DNA of 64,000 nucleotides, from positions 1-64,000 of the forward strand of contig MU831902.1 of NCBI GenBank assembly GCA_029204225.1. The letters run 5' to 3'. Of this stretch, positions 42,608 to 54,832 are shown piece after piece; within the stretch, counting starts at the first letter, position 1, and each line of letters opens with the position of its first letter. This DNA is from Diphasiastrum complanatum. Taxonomy: Eukaryota > Streptophyta > Lycopodiopsida > Lycopodiales > Lycopodiaceae. The notes beneath the pieces were generated by a model. That model did not search any database. It saw only the letters and a list, made by a program, of their open reading frames with translations, and was not told the origin of the DNA. Position numbers and translations under genes: made by a program.

Positions 42608-44575
42608 TTTTGATTGAATAGAGGCATGAATGGGATGGGTTTGAGAAGAAAATTGAAATCGAGAAACAATGCAGTGGGGTGGGGAGTGAAAATGGACTAC
42701 GCCTAACTAGATCTGGATATATCGATGGAACAACCAAGTGCTAGATCTATTCCACTGAGCCAATTGTCTAGCTGATAGATTTGAAAGCTAAAAGGCTTAA
42801 TATTTTGTAAGACACACTTGGCGTTAATCCTCATATCATGTTGATCTATCCGTCACAAGTTCTCGTACACACTGGTGCGTCTGCATTACCTACTATCATG
42901 AAAAAAATCCATCGACATTATTGTTGAATGAACATATCCAGATAGCATCATCATCTCTAGTATTAAGATCAATGGTCTTGATATAGTTGAGAGAGAATTA
43001 GCCAAAGCATTGACACAGCCTTCTTCTGTATACCCGAGAGATAAGTAGAGTTGTCTGATCATAGAGACGATGGCCCTCCCTACTTCGAAAAGAAATAGTT
43101 CTAACATGATAAGAAAGTACCATCTGAGTGCATGAGTAAGTCTTTCTCCAAATTGAGAGTGTTTGATCATTACCCATTGTATCACAACATTCAGTGTGGT
43201 GAGAAATATTGAACCATATTAGTCTCCTTGATGGAAAAAGATCTACAATGCATACACAATGCCTTGCACATTAGACACACTGTTGAAAATTTGCATCCAT
43301 GTTAACAACTCTAAGATCTTGCATTTGCATATCCATTTATGCATGGGACTGAGAAACAGGCATACTATCATGATCTATTGGGAAAAGGGTGCATATGCCA
43401 AAATAGGAGCACGGGATAGGTGTTTTGTACGTACGAAAGAACCATGTTCAAAAGAGTGAAGCCACAAAGAATATCTACCAACATTGGTGTGCCTGCTATC
43501 AAAGAAATACAAATGGTTAGCATCACCCACCTAAGGGTGTTGATCCCAGAAAGACATCAACACAAAGTCAAGCTGCGAAACCAGAGATTCTGGGTCCGCC
43601 GTATAGGCACCATACTACCCAGTGGAGGCTGCCAATGTTAGTCGAATTTTTGACATAAAAAATCTAGCTAATTTGGGACAACAAGTGGTTTCCGAGTATT
43701 TGATGAGCACAAAAATATTTTAAATTTTGCTTAAGTTTACGCAAAATATTGGACCAGAAGGGGTCCCAGCCCGTCCTTAAAGTGGCTAGACACATTAATT
43801 ATTAATAGACGATATATCTTTATAAACGGTATAGAGAACCGTTGAAAATATTTGACATAGGTCAAATTTTGTAAGACCGAGCAAAAAATGCCAGTTCATG
43901 TAGGAATAGGTCCCAGCCCGCCTAAATGTGGCTAGTCAGAACTTATACGGCGTTAAAATTGGCCCGTATGTAGAAATGTTGGCAATGCCGAGAAAATTTT
44001 TGATGTACTTACCAGTGTTTTTACTAATACAAAAACCTCTTTGTTTTTTGAAAACGGTCAGTTTCTTCTCAAGATTGCTCTAGTTGTCACTTGAAACAAC
44101 ATCAACTGATGGAAAAATGCTAGCTTAAAATTCCAGTAAAATTTTGGTAACGAACTGATAGGAGTCTCTCGAACAAATCGCAAACATTTTGCGAAACTGT
44201 TTTGATCATGAATAATTTCTGCTCGAGAAGAATTCGTGATCCAATCAAGCTCTATAACGAAACAAAACAAAGCGAAATTGGACGAAAGAGAAGAATTCAC
44301 AAAAAAAATCAATCGGGCTCTGTAACAAAACGAAACAAAACAAAACAAAACTAGACGAAACGAAGCGAAGCGAAACGAAATTTGAATGAGCTCTAAAATT
44401 GATTTATGCTAAAAGCCAACTGATCGTGAATCTCAATGTTCTTCCATAAGTTGGATTGTTTCGTCAATATCTCTGCATTTGTTCTCGAACTCATGTCTTT
44501 TACATACCTGCATAAAACTAATACAAAGTTAGTTAGAATTAGTACAGAATTTGTATTAGAAAGTTTTGATTGAAA
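42608..44575. other. Unassigned 2-kb region
   Basis: No gene family recognised in its short open frames. It holds a pair of short repeats GGTCCCAGCCCG...GTGGCTAG (about 43766 and 43909) and a purine-rich GAAAC/GAAGC tract at about 44270-44385. It might be eroded transposon DNA. Confidence 0.4.
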
Positions 44576-45185
44576 CTATTCATAAAAGATTGAGTGCTTA
44601 CAGTTACTTACGAGTTTACCATTGAAAATGAATTTGAAGTCTGAAAGTACATCATCTTCTAGGAGCAATAGTTCCCGCCGGATGTAGTTTAGACTCCAAT
44701 CTTCTTCCACCTCAACACATGTCAAATCGGCATCATTGTATATAATTTCAATATTTTTTTTGTTTTGAATGTCCACTGTCTTCCAAGTCTTGATCGAGTG
44801 GCACCCATTTACCTTTATTTTTTTGCCATCTTTGATAATGGAAGCATAAGCTCAACATTTGTTTTTCAATTTGATAACGGAAGCACATGGAAGACATTTT
44901 AATTCTGCATTCTATTTCTCCATCTGATCTTTTGTCCCAACCTTCATCCATAAGTTCAGATAATAAACTATCTGATAAATTTTTGCATACAAACATCATT
45001 GGAGTTTTGTGTACATTGACACTTGAAAAGAAATCCACAAATATATTCAAGAAAATAAACCAACTCAATCTGACTGTTTTTTATCTTGTGCTCAATTTTA
45101 ATGAATTTTTTACATCATTATATATCTTGCAACAAAATGATTCTGAAACTGTAGCATCTGGTGCAATCCATTCATCACTTTCAAA
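44576..45185 (-). pseudogene. Possible downstream exons of the unrecognised gene
   Basis: Three further minus-strand open segments lie in series: CKIYNDVKNSLK (end of the overlapping frame), LMDEGWDKRSDGEIECRIKM to KGKWVPLDQDLEDSGHSKQ (44748-45068), and EIIYNDADLTCVEVEEDWSL to SDFKFIFNGKLV (44576-44776), which ends at a CTC|GTAAGT donor-like site. The middle segment repeats CFRYQ and CFHYQ. They look like protein-coding text of a host gene rather than transposon, but the frames do not join cleanly. Confidence 0.3.
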
Positions 45186-45719
45186 ACTAGGTAATGGAAT
45201 TGGTACTATTTGTCCAAAATTCTGTATCAGGAATGTACATTGATTCATAAAAAAAGATTTCACTATCAGCTAGATCTTTTGTAGTTCTACCTCGATATTG
45301 CAGTTGTCCAATATTAGTGTGAATAACATCTAATACACCTACTAAAGATCCACTCGGCTCCCACTCATTTATGCTGGATTGATATAAATCTGCAAGAGAA
45401 AAATGATCAGATTGGCAAGTTAACTATTAGATATTTATGAATGACAAAAATCAAAGTATCAAAAATATCAATACTCACAGTTTCTTTTTTTGTGATCCTG
45501 ACGGTTGAATCCTTGCACATTTATCTTTGAATGTATATATACATGTTGGACTAGAATTTCAGAAATAGATTTTCTTCCTGATGATGTTCTGAAATCCAAT
45601 ATTCTGGCCTTCCAATAAGATCGAAATGATAGTTTTGATCTTTTTCTTTTCAAAATACTCCTCTTGATGATGGATGCATCAAAACCCAAGAGTTTTTTTA
45701 ATATTTTTCTAGCACCCAT
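45186..45719 (-). CDS. Unrecognised small two-exon gene candidate
   Basis: On the minus strand an ATG at 45719 opens exon 1 (45719-45479), rich in Lys and Arg (GARKILKKLLGFDAS, KRKRSKLSFRSYWKARIL). The intron, 45478-45390 (89 bp), has donor CT|GTGAGT and acceptor TTTTTCTCTTGCAG, both very plant-like. Splicing joins phase 1 into an open frame of about 67 more codons (YQSSINEWEPSGSLVGVLDV, DSEIFFYESMYIPDTEFW), total about 147 residues, ending in TAG near 45186. I do not recognise the protein. A second, overlapping frame continues downstream (IPLPSFESDEWIAPDATVSE), so the short end may reflect a frameshift in a longer, now broken gene. Real gene or pseudogene cannot be decided from sequence alone. 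Confidence 0.4.
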
Positions 45720-46279
45720 AATCCATTATCATCTGTCTCGTTGAATATAAGCACAGAGTCGATTGAGGGGCACGGCTTCCTTGATGGTGCCATTCGTAAT
45801 TTACATGCAAAAATTTGAAACAATGAACTATGAATCTGAAAATTTGCGTAGACAAAAAGCCATGAATTTGAGAAAAAGTGTTGGCGAAAATTTGAAATGC
45901 TGATCTATTTGGCACCAAAAATTAACTCTGGTTATCCTTGTTAACCATGGTTTGACAATGCATATACATTAATGGTACATCGATTTTCTCATCTCAACCA
46001 TCTGTCATATTCATTTTCAATATTTTTGGGTCTCTTCGGGTAGTGATGAGCTAGAAGGGCAGGCCTCATCAACCAATAGCATTTCCACATGCTGCTCGAC
46101 GAAACAACAATATATTGAAAAAGTTTTTATTTTATTTATATTTGGAAAATTCTACATTACGTAGAACCCCGAAGCTAAGGTTTCAATTGGTCCACATGGC
46201 AACGAAAATAAAATAAAAATAAAAAAACATCTTTTTCAAAGGCCCGCATCGGGCTCTAAGTTTCTCTACTGATGAACGT
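45720..46279. other. Spacer, nothing recognised
   Basis: AT-rich DNA between the gene-like region and the CACTA remnant. A minus-strand frame at 45709-45918 overlaps the start of the candidate gene but has no recognisable features. Confidence 0.4.
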
Positions 46280-47455
46280 TGTGAGAAAGAGAGTGCCTTA
46301 GTGCGATTGGCAGCAATTGTTGTAAAAATATATGGTAGTCATGTGATTTCATTGCATCCAATTTGTCACTCTCTACATGCCTCTTTAATGATGCACAATA
46401 TCCAATTTGTACTTTCACATTTTTACAAACTCAAAAAATTGAGTTTTTTCATGTTTTCAAGGTATAAGGTGAAGAAGGTAGAAATACTTTCTTTCCATCG
46501 TCACCACAATGTTTTGGCCATAGATCTAGATGAATTTGTAGTGCCTTCATATCTTTTCGCACTTTGAAAGAGTCTTTATCTGTCATTTTTTAAAATAGTC
46601 TTAACAATATTTTTTTCCACATGCATGACATCAAATGTGTGTCGAATCAATAGCTCCTGATTAAATAAGAAATAATCAATAACAATTGCAAAAGAATTAA
46701 AAAAAAAAATGAGAAAGAAGACATCATTTCTACACAAAATAGACATAGAAAAAACAATTTTGATCATATTATAATAAGAAGCTATAAGAGAGCTACACAT
46801 TTGAAGTATATTAATTAGCTTTGAGCTTTACGTACCTTCCAATAAGGCAACTTGAAAAATATAGATAATCGTTTCCACCCTTTCACATTTCTTGCAGTAT
46901 TATCCTTGAATTTTGTAGACCTAGACTCGTTTTCTATGCAATATTGTTTGATCTCATCTATTGATGGATGACAAGGAGGTGCTTGATCTTCACAAGAACC
47001 ATCAAAAGTTGCTTTCATTAGTCTAAAGCTATGCTCTAGTGGAAGATAGCGTCGATGACTACAATATACCATCTGTTTTAGGTGATCAGATCTCCTTCTT
47101 GTAAATTCTTCTCCACATATTGGACAACTGGCATAGCCTTTGGTGGTGCATCCTATATGTAAGAAAATGATCAATTGCAATGATCATGCTTGTAACTATG
47201 AAATAGTCAATGAGAAACATGTTTTAGACATAACTACACTATATCTCTTTTCAAAAAACAAAATTCAAGTAATTTCACCTGCAATGTAGCCATATGCGGA
47301 CAAGTCATGAATTGTCCATAGTAAAATGCCTCTTAGCATAATGTTCTCTTTTCTATATTGTTCTCACATGCATCATAAGCTGGAACACCATTCCAAAGTG
47401 TGAAGAATTGAAAAAGATTATCTATGTTAGATATAGGGGTCTTATGTTTTTTACA
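46280..47455 (-). pseudogene. CACTA TNP2-like transposase, C-terminal half remnant
   Basis: The minus strand reads, in TNP2 order: LWNGVPAYDACENN; RGILLWTIHDLSAYGYIAG then an intron (donor CAG|GTGAAATT near 47280); CTTKGYASCPICGEEFTRRR, CSHRRYLPLEHSFRLMK and LSIFFKLPYWK (46815-47170); a second intron (donor AAG|GTACGT, acceptor TTTAATCAG); ELLIRHTFDVMHVEKNIVKT (46576-46700); then frameshifted VFLPSSPYTL, KSHDHHIFLQQLLPIALRH near 46300-46560. These are the classic TNP2 blocks, including DVMHxEKN. Frameshifts after the last block kill it. The Copia-7 LTR begins 20 bp upstream. Confidence 0.85.
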
Positions 47456-47475
47456 TCAAGCATCTAGGTGTAGGA

Positions 47476-48135
47476 TGTTGATAGGAACAAATTTGGCATA
47501 GATGGCAAATTATGCATTTCCACTTGTAATGCCACTATTGAGCCAAAATAGAGTAAGAGGCTAAACACTTGCCAATTAGAGTGTAGACAAGTGTAAAGTT
47601 TTTGTTTGATGAATTCCAAGAGGTCCAATAGGATTTAGAGGTGGAACCTTGTGAGGTCCAATAGGAAATTGAGGTGTGCTTGAATATAGTCCAATAGAAT
47701 TAAGAGGTGCATGGATCAATGATCCAATAGGATCAAGAGGTGACAAAATATGGTCCAATCATAGTTAAGCATAGTGGTAGCTCGTGGACCTACTAGTATC
47801 ATTGTACTCCTCATTTTGAAGCTAATTGATTTGGTGATTTCATGGATTTTGTGAGTTATTGGATTTCTAGCTTTCTCTCTCTACCCGAGAGCTCATGATG
47901 CATTTTCTCTCTCTACCCGAGGAGAGCAGCTTGTTTTTACTTAGATTATGTTTTGAATACTTTCCACACGTGTGAGTGAGAGTTGGAAGTGATTGAATGC
48001 ATGTAGTAGTGTGTTTTTGCCATAGGATTCAAGATTGATCTTGAATCTCAATCTAGTCTTGATCTTGGTGCATCTACACACCTTAGGAGATCACAAGTAC
48101 ATGTAGTGAACAGTCCACACGAGTGAAATTCAACA
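47476..48135 (+). repeat. Copia-7 5' LTR (660 bp)
   Basis: It starts TGTTGATAGG and ends TTCAACA (6-bp terminal inverted repeat TGTTGA/TCAACA) directly before the primer site. Contains CACACGTGTG at 47965-47974. The left edge rests on the inverted repeat and on the end of CACTA similarity. Confidence 0.75.
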
Positions 48136-48148
48136 TGGTATCAGAGCC
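48136..48148 (+). other. Copia-7 primer-binding site
   Basis: TGGTATCAGAGCC, perfect initiator-methionine-tRNA type site. Confidence 0.92.
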
Positions 48149-48895
48149 TACCTAAGGTCACCATGCATTTTGATCCATCTAAGTGAAAAAAATTTCATCA
48201 ATCTTGAGCTAGAAGGTGTCAAGGCCCATTTTCCTAGCTATCTTGTTCAATCTTGGATCAAAAGAGATCAAAAGGACATTGATTGGGTCTGACCTGGTAC
48301 TGTACGGAATCAGGTGCTCAGACACATGTGAGGAACATCCAATTTCAGTTTGAAAGTTCTCTCTCATGTTTGATCCACTTATCTTGCTTGATAGCTTGTT
48401 TTGAAGCTATTTTTGTCTAGTTTCTGTTGCAATCAGTTTCATTCCATTTGGTTGAGCCAATCAAAAGTTATAAGCTTTTGAAGAGGGTTAGGTAGGGCAC
48501 CTAGACCTGGGTGGACACATTTGGTTTGGTCAAGAGATTGCTTGCTTGATCCAAAATCACAGTTGTATGCTTGCCAATCTCATCTATATGTGATCTAGGC
48601 ACTGTTTTGAGATCTTAGCCATTTTGTTTCATGCAATATCATTGTATTTGAGTCAAATTTGGTTTCTTAGTGTATTTCACACGTGCTAAGAGTGTTAGAT
48701 CCTAACTTTGCCTATACTCCATCATTTGATGTGAAATAGATCTTGTTTTAGAGAGATTTGAGTAGCTAGTGAGAATCAATTCACAAATTGTTGTAAGATC
48801 TTTCATAGGAGGAGATAGTACTCAATTATTGGATCCTATTGAAAGTGTGTAACAACATTTATTGTTCATCATTTGAGTTTTCTTCACTTCAAATG

Positions 48896-49833
48896 TCTTC
48901 AATGGGTTCATCCCTGTTGGAACCAAGTGAAAGATTGACCACTTCAAATTATTCAATTTGGAAAATGAGGATGGAGTCCATCTTGATCCTTCAAGACATG
49001 ATGGACATAGTTCTTGGCCTTGAAGAAGAACCACAAGCTCTTCAAGAGGTTCAAAAATACAAAAAGAGAGCTAGGATGGCTCTCCACTACATTAAGATGA
49101 ATGTCTCTAATGAGATATTGAGAGAGATAGGTACTTGTACAACAGCCAAAGAGGCTTGGGATTGTCTCAAGACAATCTATGAGGCTAAGAATACCTCTAG
49201 GCTTCTCACTCTTAGGAATCAAATCTTTCAAAGTAGCCAAAAGAGTGATGAGAGTGCATCTAGTTATGTTTTGAGAGTAAAAGATATTCATAGAGAGCTT
49301 GCTTGCATTGGTGATTCCATCAATCAAAATGAGCTAGTTCAAGTCATTCTCAATGGCTTGAGAAGTGAATTTGATAACCTTGTCCAATCCTATGCCATTA
49401 AGGAGGAGCTACCAAGTTTGGAGGCTCTCCAAAGTGTGCTAATTTCAGAAGAATCAAGACAAGAGTACAAGCTCTTGAGGATGGACAAGCTTTCTCTCAC
49501 TCATAATGAGGGCAAAGCTCTCTTTGCCAAGGATAAGCACAAAGGGAGGAGCAAGAACCAACATCAACAATCCTCAAGCAAGGACAAAGTCAAATCCAAA
49601 GACAAAGATGAGGAGGAAGATGATTCCTCTAATGCTTCATCATCCAAGCTCAAGAAGAAGAAGATCAAGTGCTTTTATTGTGGCAAGAAAGGTCATTATG
49701 CCACCAATTGCTTCAAAAAGAAGAATCAACTCAAGCAAGCCAATATTACCAATGAGAAGGAAGACACTATTGCAAGTGATGGAGAGGGATCTCTTATGGT
49801 CTCTAGTTTCTCATCTACTCCTTTCAAGAAGGA
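48896..49833 (+). pseudogene. Copia-7 gag
   Basis: The likely start is the ATG at 48896 (SSMGSSLLEPSERLTTSNYS), since related gags begin near 'LE.SERL'; the frame is open upstream to 48839. Features: WKMRMESILILQDMMDIVLG, KEAWDCLKTIYEAKNTSRLL, VQVILNGLRSEFDNLVQSYA, a Lys-rich region and the zinc knuckle CFYCGKKGHYATNC. All gag landmarks are intact. The frame runs about 27 codons into LARD-1 LTR sequence to a stop at 49913-49915 and would make a gag with a foreign tail. Protease, integrase and RT are absent. Confidence 0.85.
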
Positions 49834-49835
49834 CC

Positions 49836-50240
49836 AAACCTATTTCCCTCCTAGATCTAGCCCCCAAGCCATGCCATGTGATAACAAGAGGAGAAGAGCT
49901 CAACTGGTAACCTAGACCAAAGTCATCGACGTGATAACCTCTACCTCAATATATAGAGAGTAGGATCCTATGCATGAGCACATGCAATCCCCATGCAGGT
50001 CAACTATAAATAGATCACAGCTCTTCATGCATTCCTCCTACCTATATCTATCACACATACATGCACTACTCCATATGTCTCAATTAGAGTGTCTGGGTTC
50101 TCTCAAGGTCATTAGTCACCAACAAGCCTTGACGTGGAATAAAATCTAGGCATGACCAATAATCTCAAACACTGGAGAGACGGTCTACCATATTATGACT
50201 ATTCCATGTCCTTAGCTGAATATGGATGTAAGATTCTTCC
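49836..50240 (-). repeat. LARD-1 3' LTR, truncated
   Basis: Homologous to 54484-54832 and continuing about 50 bp further (to GGATGTAAGA) to the polypurine tract. It contains AACTATAAATAGATCACAG near 50004, a TATA-like stretch on the plus strand. Confidence 0.7.
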
Positions 50241-53076
50241 TCCCTTAAATAGGTTCTGTCCTCAGAACGAGAAAAAGAAAACATGAAACTATTTCTTAAG
50301 CTTTCAAGTTTTTCCCATGAATCATTATTCTTAGTCTGATCTTTTCATCTGATTAAGTACTCTACTCATGAATACTAACTCAAATTCTCAAAGATACACT
50401 AAGTTCAAAATCTTCCAAGTGGGTTGACCTACTCCAAAATAAAAGTTCATCACCTTCATGTATTCCTAATTACATGAACCACTAGGTGATTTTACTTTAA
50501 TTTAGAAATCAAATCCGAAAGCTGAAAAATTCCATTTTAACTATAGTCATCCACAATTTCTTGCGAAACATAATGATTCTTGGTACAAATATTCTTAGAA
50601 TGTCCAAAAATTCTAAAATCTCACAATTTAGACATCTGAAATCTCTAGGAGATCCATCAAAATAAAAAGGACTTTAACTCTGATTTGAGTACCCCATATA
50701 CTCTCTTAAGTTAAGTGCTCTATTCCTACCAACATATGCAAGGAAATAGCAACCATTCAATCTTGATAGACTTCACTGCTCCTAGTTAACCAGAGATTTA
50801 AGTTGAAAACATTACACAAGCATTCCTTGACTACAATTTCTAATGTAAGCATTCCTCATAAGTAAGCAATTACTTAATGAAAATACCTGTGAGATCCACA
50901 CAATCTCAAGTATGCACTGGAGTAAAGAAATTTAGAGTTCAACCAACAGATCTAAATCCTTGACTCATCCAATTGATCAAGAATTACTCATTATCTTAAG
51001 AATCCTCACATTTTCTTATAATCTTCTAATGACCTTTAAGTATCAATTTATGATCCGTCAATCATAAACATTTAGAATCTTATGATTCGTCAATCATAAT
51101 TTACAAGATTCCAAAACCATACTTCATCATTGGAAGATATTGGAGTATATGCATAACATACCACTCAGGAAATATAAGAAACATTCTGAAATCTTTTCCT
51201 CAATGGAAAAATTACCAGATTTCAAGAATATTCTTTCAAAATGATTCTTAACCAGATTATGAGCTCCAAATTCTACAATCAACCAAGTAATTAAAGACCA
51301 TTACGACAATCATCTTTAACAACATAAACTTTATACAATCCCCTAGAACAACATCTAGAGATTACAAAGTTCTACGGAATTCCAAAAATTCAGCTTACCA
51401 TCCTTGGAACCATTAGGATCCGGTATCCAATTGAGCTCATAGGGATACTATCACTAATGAATCAAGTCTATTTCTCAATTGAGAAATACTCATCCAAGAA
51501 TTTTGTATATCCTATGCACACAATTTTCTGATGAATCCAAATGACTCATAAATTATGTGTCTTACAAGCAATACACACAAAACAAACAGTTTCCAATGAA
51601 TTCTCTTCACACTGTCCGTTTTACCAATTAACTCCCACTGGAGTAAATCAACTACTCAAGTTAATTGCCAATCATTTAGAAATCTTAAATGTCTAGGTGC
51701 AGCTCTTGATTGTACTAGTACAACTCACATTAATCCATTGATAAAATTATGATTTAACAAGAATCTGTACATGGTTTTACCATCACATAAACAACCCACC
51801 TGGTTGGTACTACCATTCTCAAATTCCTACCATCTGAGAGTTCCAACTCTTAGGAATAAGGCTCTTCTTTACAGCACAAATGTAAACCAAGTGTCATTCT
51901 CGTTCCATATCACAATTTCCAATAACAAATAGGGTCAACTCATGGTCCTATAGATATTCAAAATAAATTCATCTTAATGAAATCAATAAACCGGTGCTAT
52001 GCAATTCCTTACAGAGATTAATAATCAATCCAAACTACATAACACAATCCCATTTACCTACTCGGGTGTCTCATTTTCTTCCTCCCTTAGAATTTTTGGT
52101 CATCGAAAAATTTCATTAGCGAAGGCACCGAAAACTTCTTTGACACAGATAAATGCTAGGTTGAACCTAATGGAAAATCCATAAATTTGGATCTGGGTAC
52201 TCTTGTACGATATTCGATACACTTGTTTGTTTATCAAATATAGGGCTACCACCAAATATTATGACCTTTATTCCATTTATTCACTTTAACAAGTATCTCA
52301 AAAGCTTTAGCTTGCCCAATCCTAAAGATCAAAATCATTTAAGATAAGCCTATCAGTGCTCCACCGAGTCCAAAAGGAAGAACCATAAACGCCATTTAAC
52401 TCAATTTACTGGGACTATCACTACTCCAGAGTTAAGTGGTTAAATAACATAGTACCAAAGAATCGAATCCCTTACTGGATACATGCCTGAGAACCAAACC
52501 ACTACCATCGTTTTGTCAAGATCGGCGGTTTAAAAAAATTCAGACCGATCATTGTAGCTTGACACAAAAACAACGCTACAAAAGTTCCCCAATAACTGGC
52601 TTACCGGTAACTGTCGTACACGCATAATGTCCATGGATAGGAAAAAATCAGATTCTTTCTTCCACACTGGAAAGCAATATCCAAAACCCAAGGTTATAGC
52701 ATTAACAAGCGAGCACCAAGAAACCAAAATTCCTCTTCTTGGGTGCTAGTAACTTTAATTTTCCAAGTTGACTCCTAGTCCACTTAAGAAACCAATTTTA
52801 AAGTTACCAAAGGTCAAGCCCTTAGAAAACCTCGGTCAATTGGCATGCAACAAGCGTCGATACAAATAATTCCACAATTTTCCAAATTGCAAACCACTAA
52901 TCATGCACTGATTCAACTTAACAGGCAAACACATGCATGCCAAAAATAAAAAGCATAGACCCCAAAGTCACACATGCCCAAATTCCAAAAAAAAAATTGC
53001 CAAAAGGAAGAAAGGGAAAATGTGCAATAGCCACGCACCAGCCGCCATCAACATTGAGAGAGAAAAGGCAGTTCAA

Positions 53077-53174
<98 letters not shown>

Positions 53175-53177
53175 AGG

Positions 53178-53231
<54 letters not shown>

Positions 53232-54408
53232 CTGCAAGCAGGGTCTACATAGCATCGCGTTTCTACTCGCCCTTCTACAGCGCTTCACCAACTCGAATTC
53301 AAGCATACATTTACCACATAACCAGCCCTACAACTCATTCAATCCTGAACTCATCCAAGCTTCAAATCCAACCATTCAATGGATTCAAGCCTAAGGAAAT
53401 TGCAAACAGCCCATGCTGCCAACTACCTACAAGTCTTCATAGAACGAATTAGAAGAATTATCTCACAGTACTCCTCTGCGGCCTCAACTGGGAAACCCAT
53501 TTGTTTCCAGGCAGATCGAATCCATCATGGCTTCACGACTAAATCAGCCATCAGGTTCCAAACACTACCTAGGATCTACAGTCATTTTTTAGGAAACCAA
53601 TAGAGCTGCGATCCATCACAAGGGCAAAAGCACTCACTGGTCAAAAAAACCAAAAATTTCTCTCTGTGGCATCAGGCAAAGAGTAAAGCTGAAAGCATTC
53701 AACTACAGGGTTGGTACAAGTATTGTCTACTCCAAATTGCTATAACTGATTTTCCATGCCTAAAACTTTTATGAAGCAACCAAAACCGGGAAAGTCACAC
53801 AAACAATTCTATTATAGTGAATAGATAATTCTTACAAAGAGCGTACTCCTCATAATCTGCTTGTTAAAAGAGAGTTTCACATGCAATTCCGGTCTATGAT
53901 AAAAAAATTTGCAGAATCCACAAGAGGATTAGAGTAAATAGCACACAATTCTCATCATGCAATTTGTGAGATTCAAATTCTTTTAGCTATAAACAGTTTA
54001 TTCATCAATAAACATAGCTAAATCTATTTGAATCCAACACCAAATCAATATGGACATTTGCATAGCATTAAAACCTCCATTAATATGCAGATTCAAGCAA
54101 CAAGCCACTTCGATTGGCACAAGCAAAATTCCCAACTGATTGAAAGCTTTCCCAAGAACTGAAAATTACAAATGAGTCCATACTAATTCTCAGCATCATC
54201 ATCAAAATTAAACAAGTAGAAGAGCATTCCACCACCAAATTTTGACAAGCATGCACCAACCAAAATTAGTGAATCCAACTCCCTAATTCCCTTGAGAAAA
54301 AAACACTCCAAACCGGGATGAAGATCCAGGTGCTTCAACTTCCAATCCAATGAAGAATTTGCCTCCACTCCCATCCAAGATCGCATCTTAGCTGGGCTTT
54401 GATACCAA
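50241..54408 (-). other. LARD-1 interior, non-coding
   Basis: AT-rich; no open frame with recognisable motif on either strand over 4.1 kb. Includes the (GA)n array at 53080-53228 and the primer site at 54391-54407. Many weak direct repeats (for example TTATGATTCGTCAATCATAA near 51080) but no clear higher-order structure. Confidence 0.65.
53080..53228. repeat. (GA)n microsatellite, 149 bp, with GGGA interruptions
   Basis: A GA dinucleotide tract interrupted by two short (GGGA)n blocks. The Arg-Glu open frames across it on + and the Ser-Leu frame on - are by-products of the repeat. Confidence 0.97.
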
Positions 54409-54832
54409 TGTAAAGACTACTAGGGAAAACCCCTAAGATGAGGATAGGAAAACACAAGAGAGACTATGGAGCAAAACCACCCAACCAAACCTAGATCCCT
54501 CCTGGATCTAGCCCCCAAGCCATGCCATGTGATAGCAAGAGGAGAAGAGCAAAACTGGTAACCTAGATGAAAGTCATCGACAAGATAATCTCTACCTCAA
54601 TATATGGAGAGTAGGATCCTATGCATGAGCACATGCAATCCCCATGCAGGTCAAATATAAATAGATCACAGCTCTTCATGCATTCCTCCTGCCTATATTT
54701 GTCACACATACATGCACTACTCCATATGTTGAGAATTAGAGTGTCTGAGTCCTCTCAAGGTCATTAGTCACCAACAAGCCTTGACGTGGAATAAAATCTA
54801 GGCATGACCAATGATCTTGAACACTGGAGGGC
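54409..54832 (-). repeat. LARD-1 5' LTR (minus strand)
   Basis: The plus strand starts TGTAAAGACTACTAGGG at 54409, next to the primer site, and is cut at 54832 by a Copia-3 LTR fragment. The left LTR lacks the first 80 bp of this copy. Confidence 0.75.

Larger units (their letters stand above)
47476..49833 (+). mobile_element. Copia-7: 5' LTR, leader and gag
   Basis: LTR, primer site, about 750 bp of leader and a long gag, cut off just before protease at about 49833, where the LTR of the non-coding element LARD-1 begins; CCAAACCT at the junction is shared by both sequences. It lies next to the CACTA remnant on the left. Confidence 0.83.
49833..54832 (-). mobile_element. LARD-1: LTR element without coding sequence
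   Basis: Direct repeats of about 340 bp at 49836-50190 and 54484-54832 are about 90 percent identical by eye. On the minus strand the right copy is followed by a primer site (TGGTATCAAAGCCCAGC, 54407-54391) and the left copy is preceded by a polypurine tract (AAGGGAGGAAGAA, about 50250-50238). The 4.1-kb interior has no gag, protease, integrase or RT motif in any frame. This is the structure of a LARD (large retrotransposon derivative), which would depend on proteins from other elements. Both LTRs are truncated at one side by neighbours, so no target duplication can be read. Confidence 0.75.

Noticed and set aside
42770-42800. tRNA-like A box (minus strand, near 42755-42775)
   Set aside because: No B box at the right distance and no target duplication.
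42886-43640. Possible Gypsy protease trace (HTGAS-like text near 42864-42880)
   Set aside because: A five-residue resemblance with no neighbouring retroelement motif; not enough to call.
52933-53452. Two long Arg-Glu-rich open frames and a Ser-Leu frame
   Set aside because: Created by the (GA)n microsatellite, which cannot contain stops in these frames; not genes.
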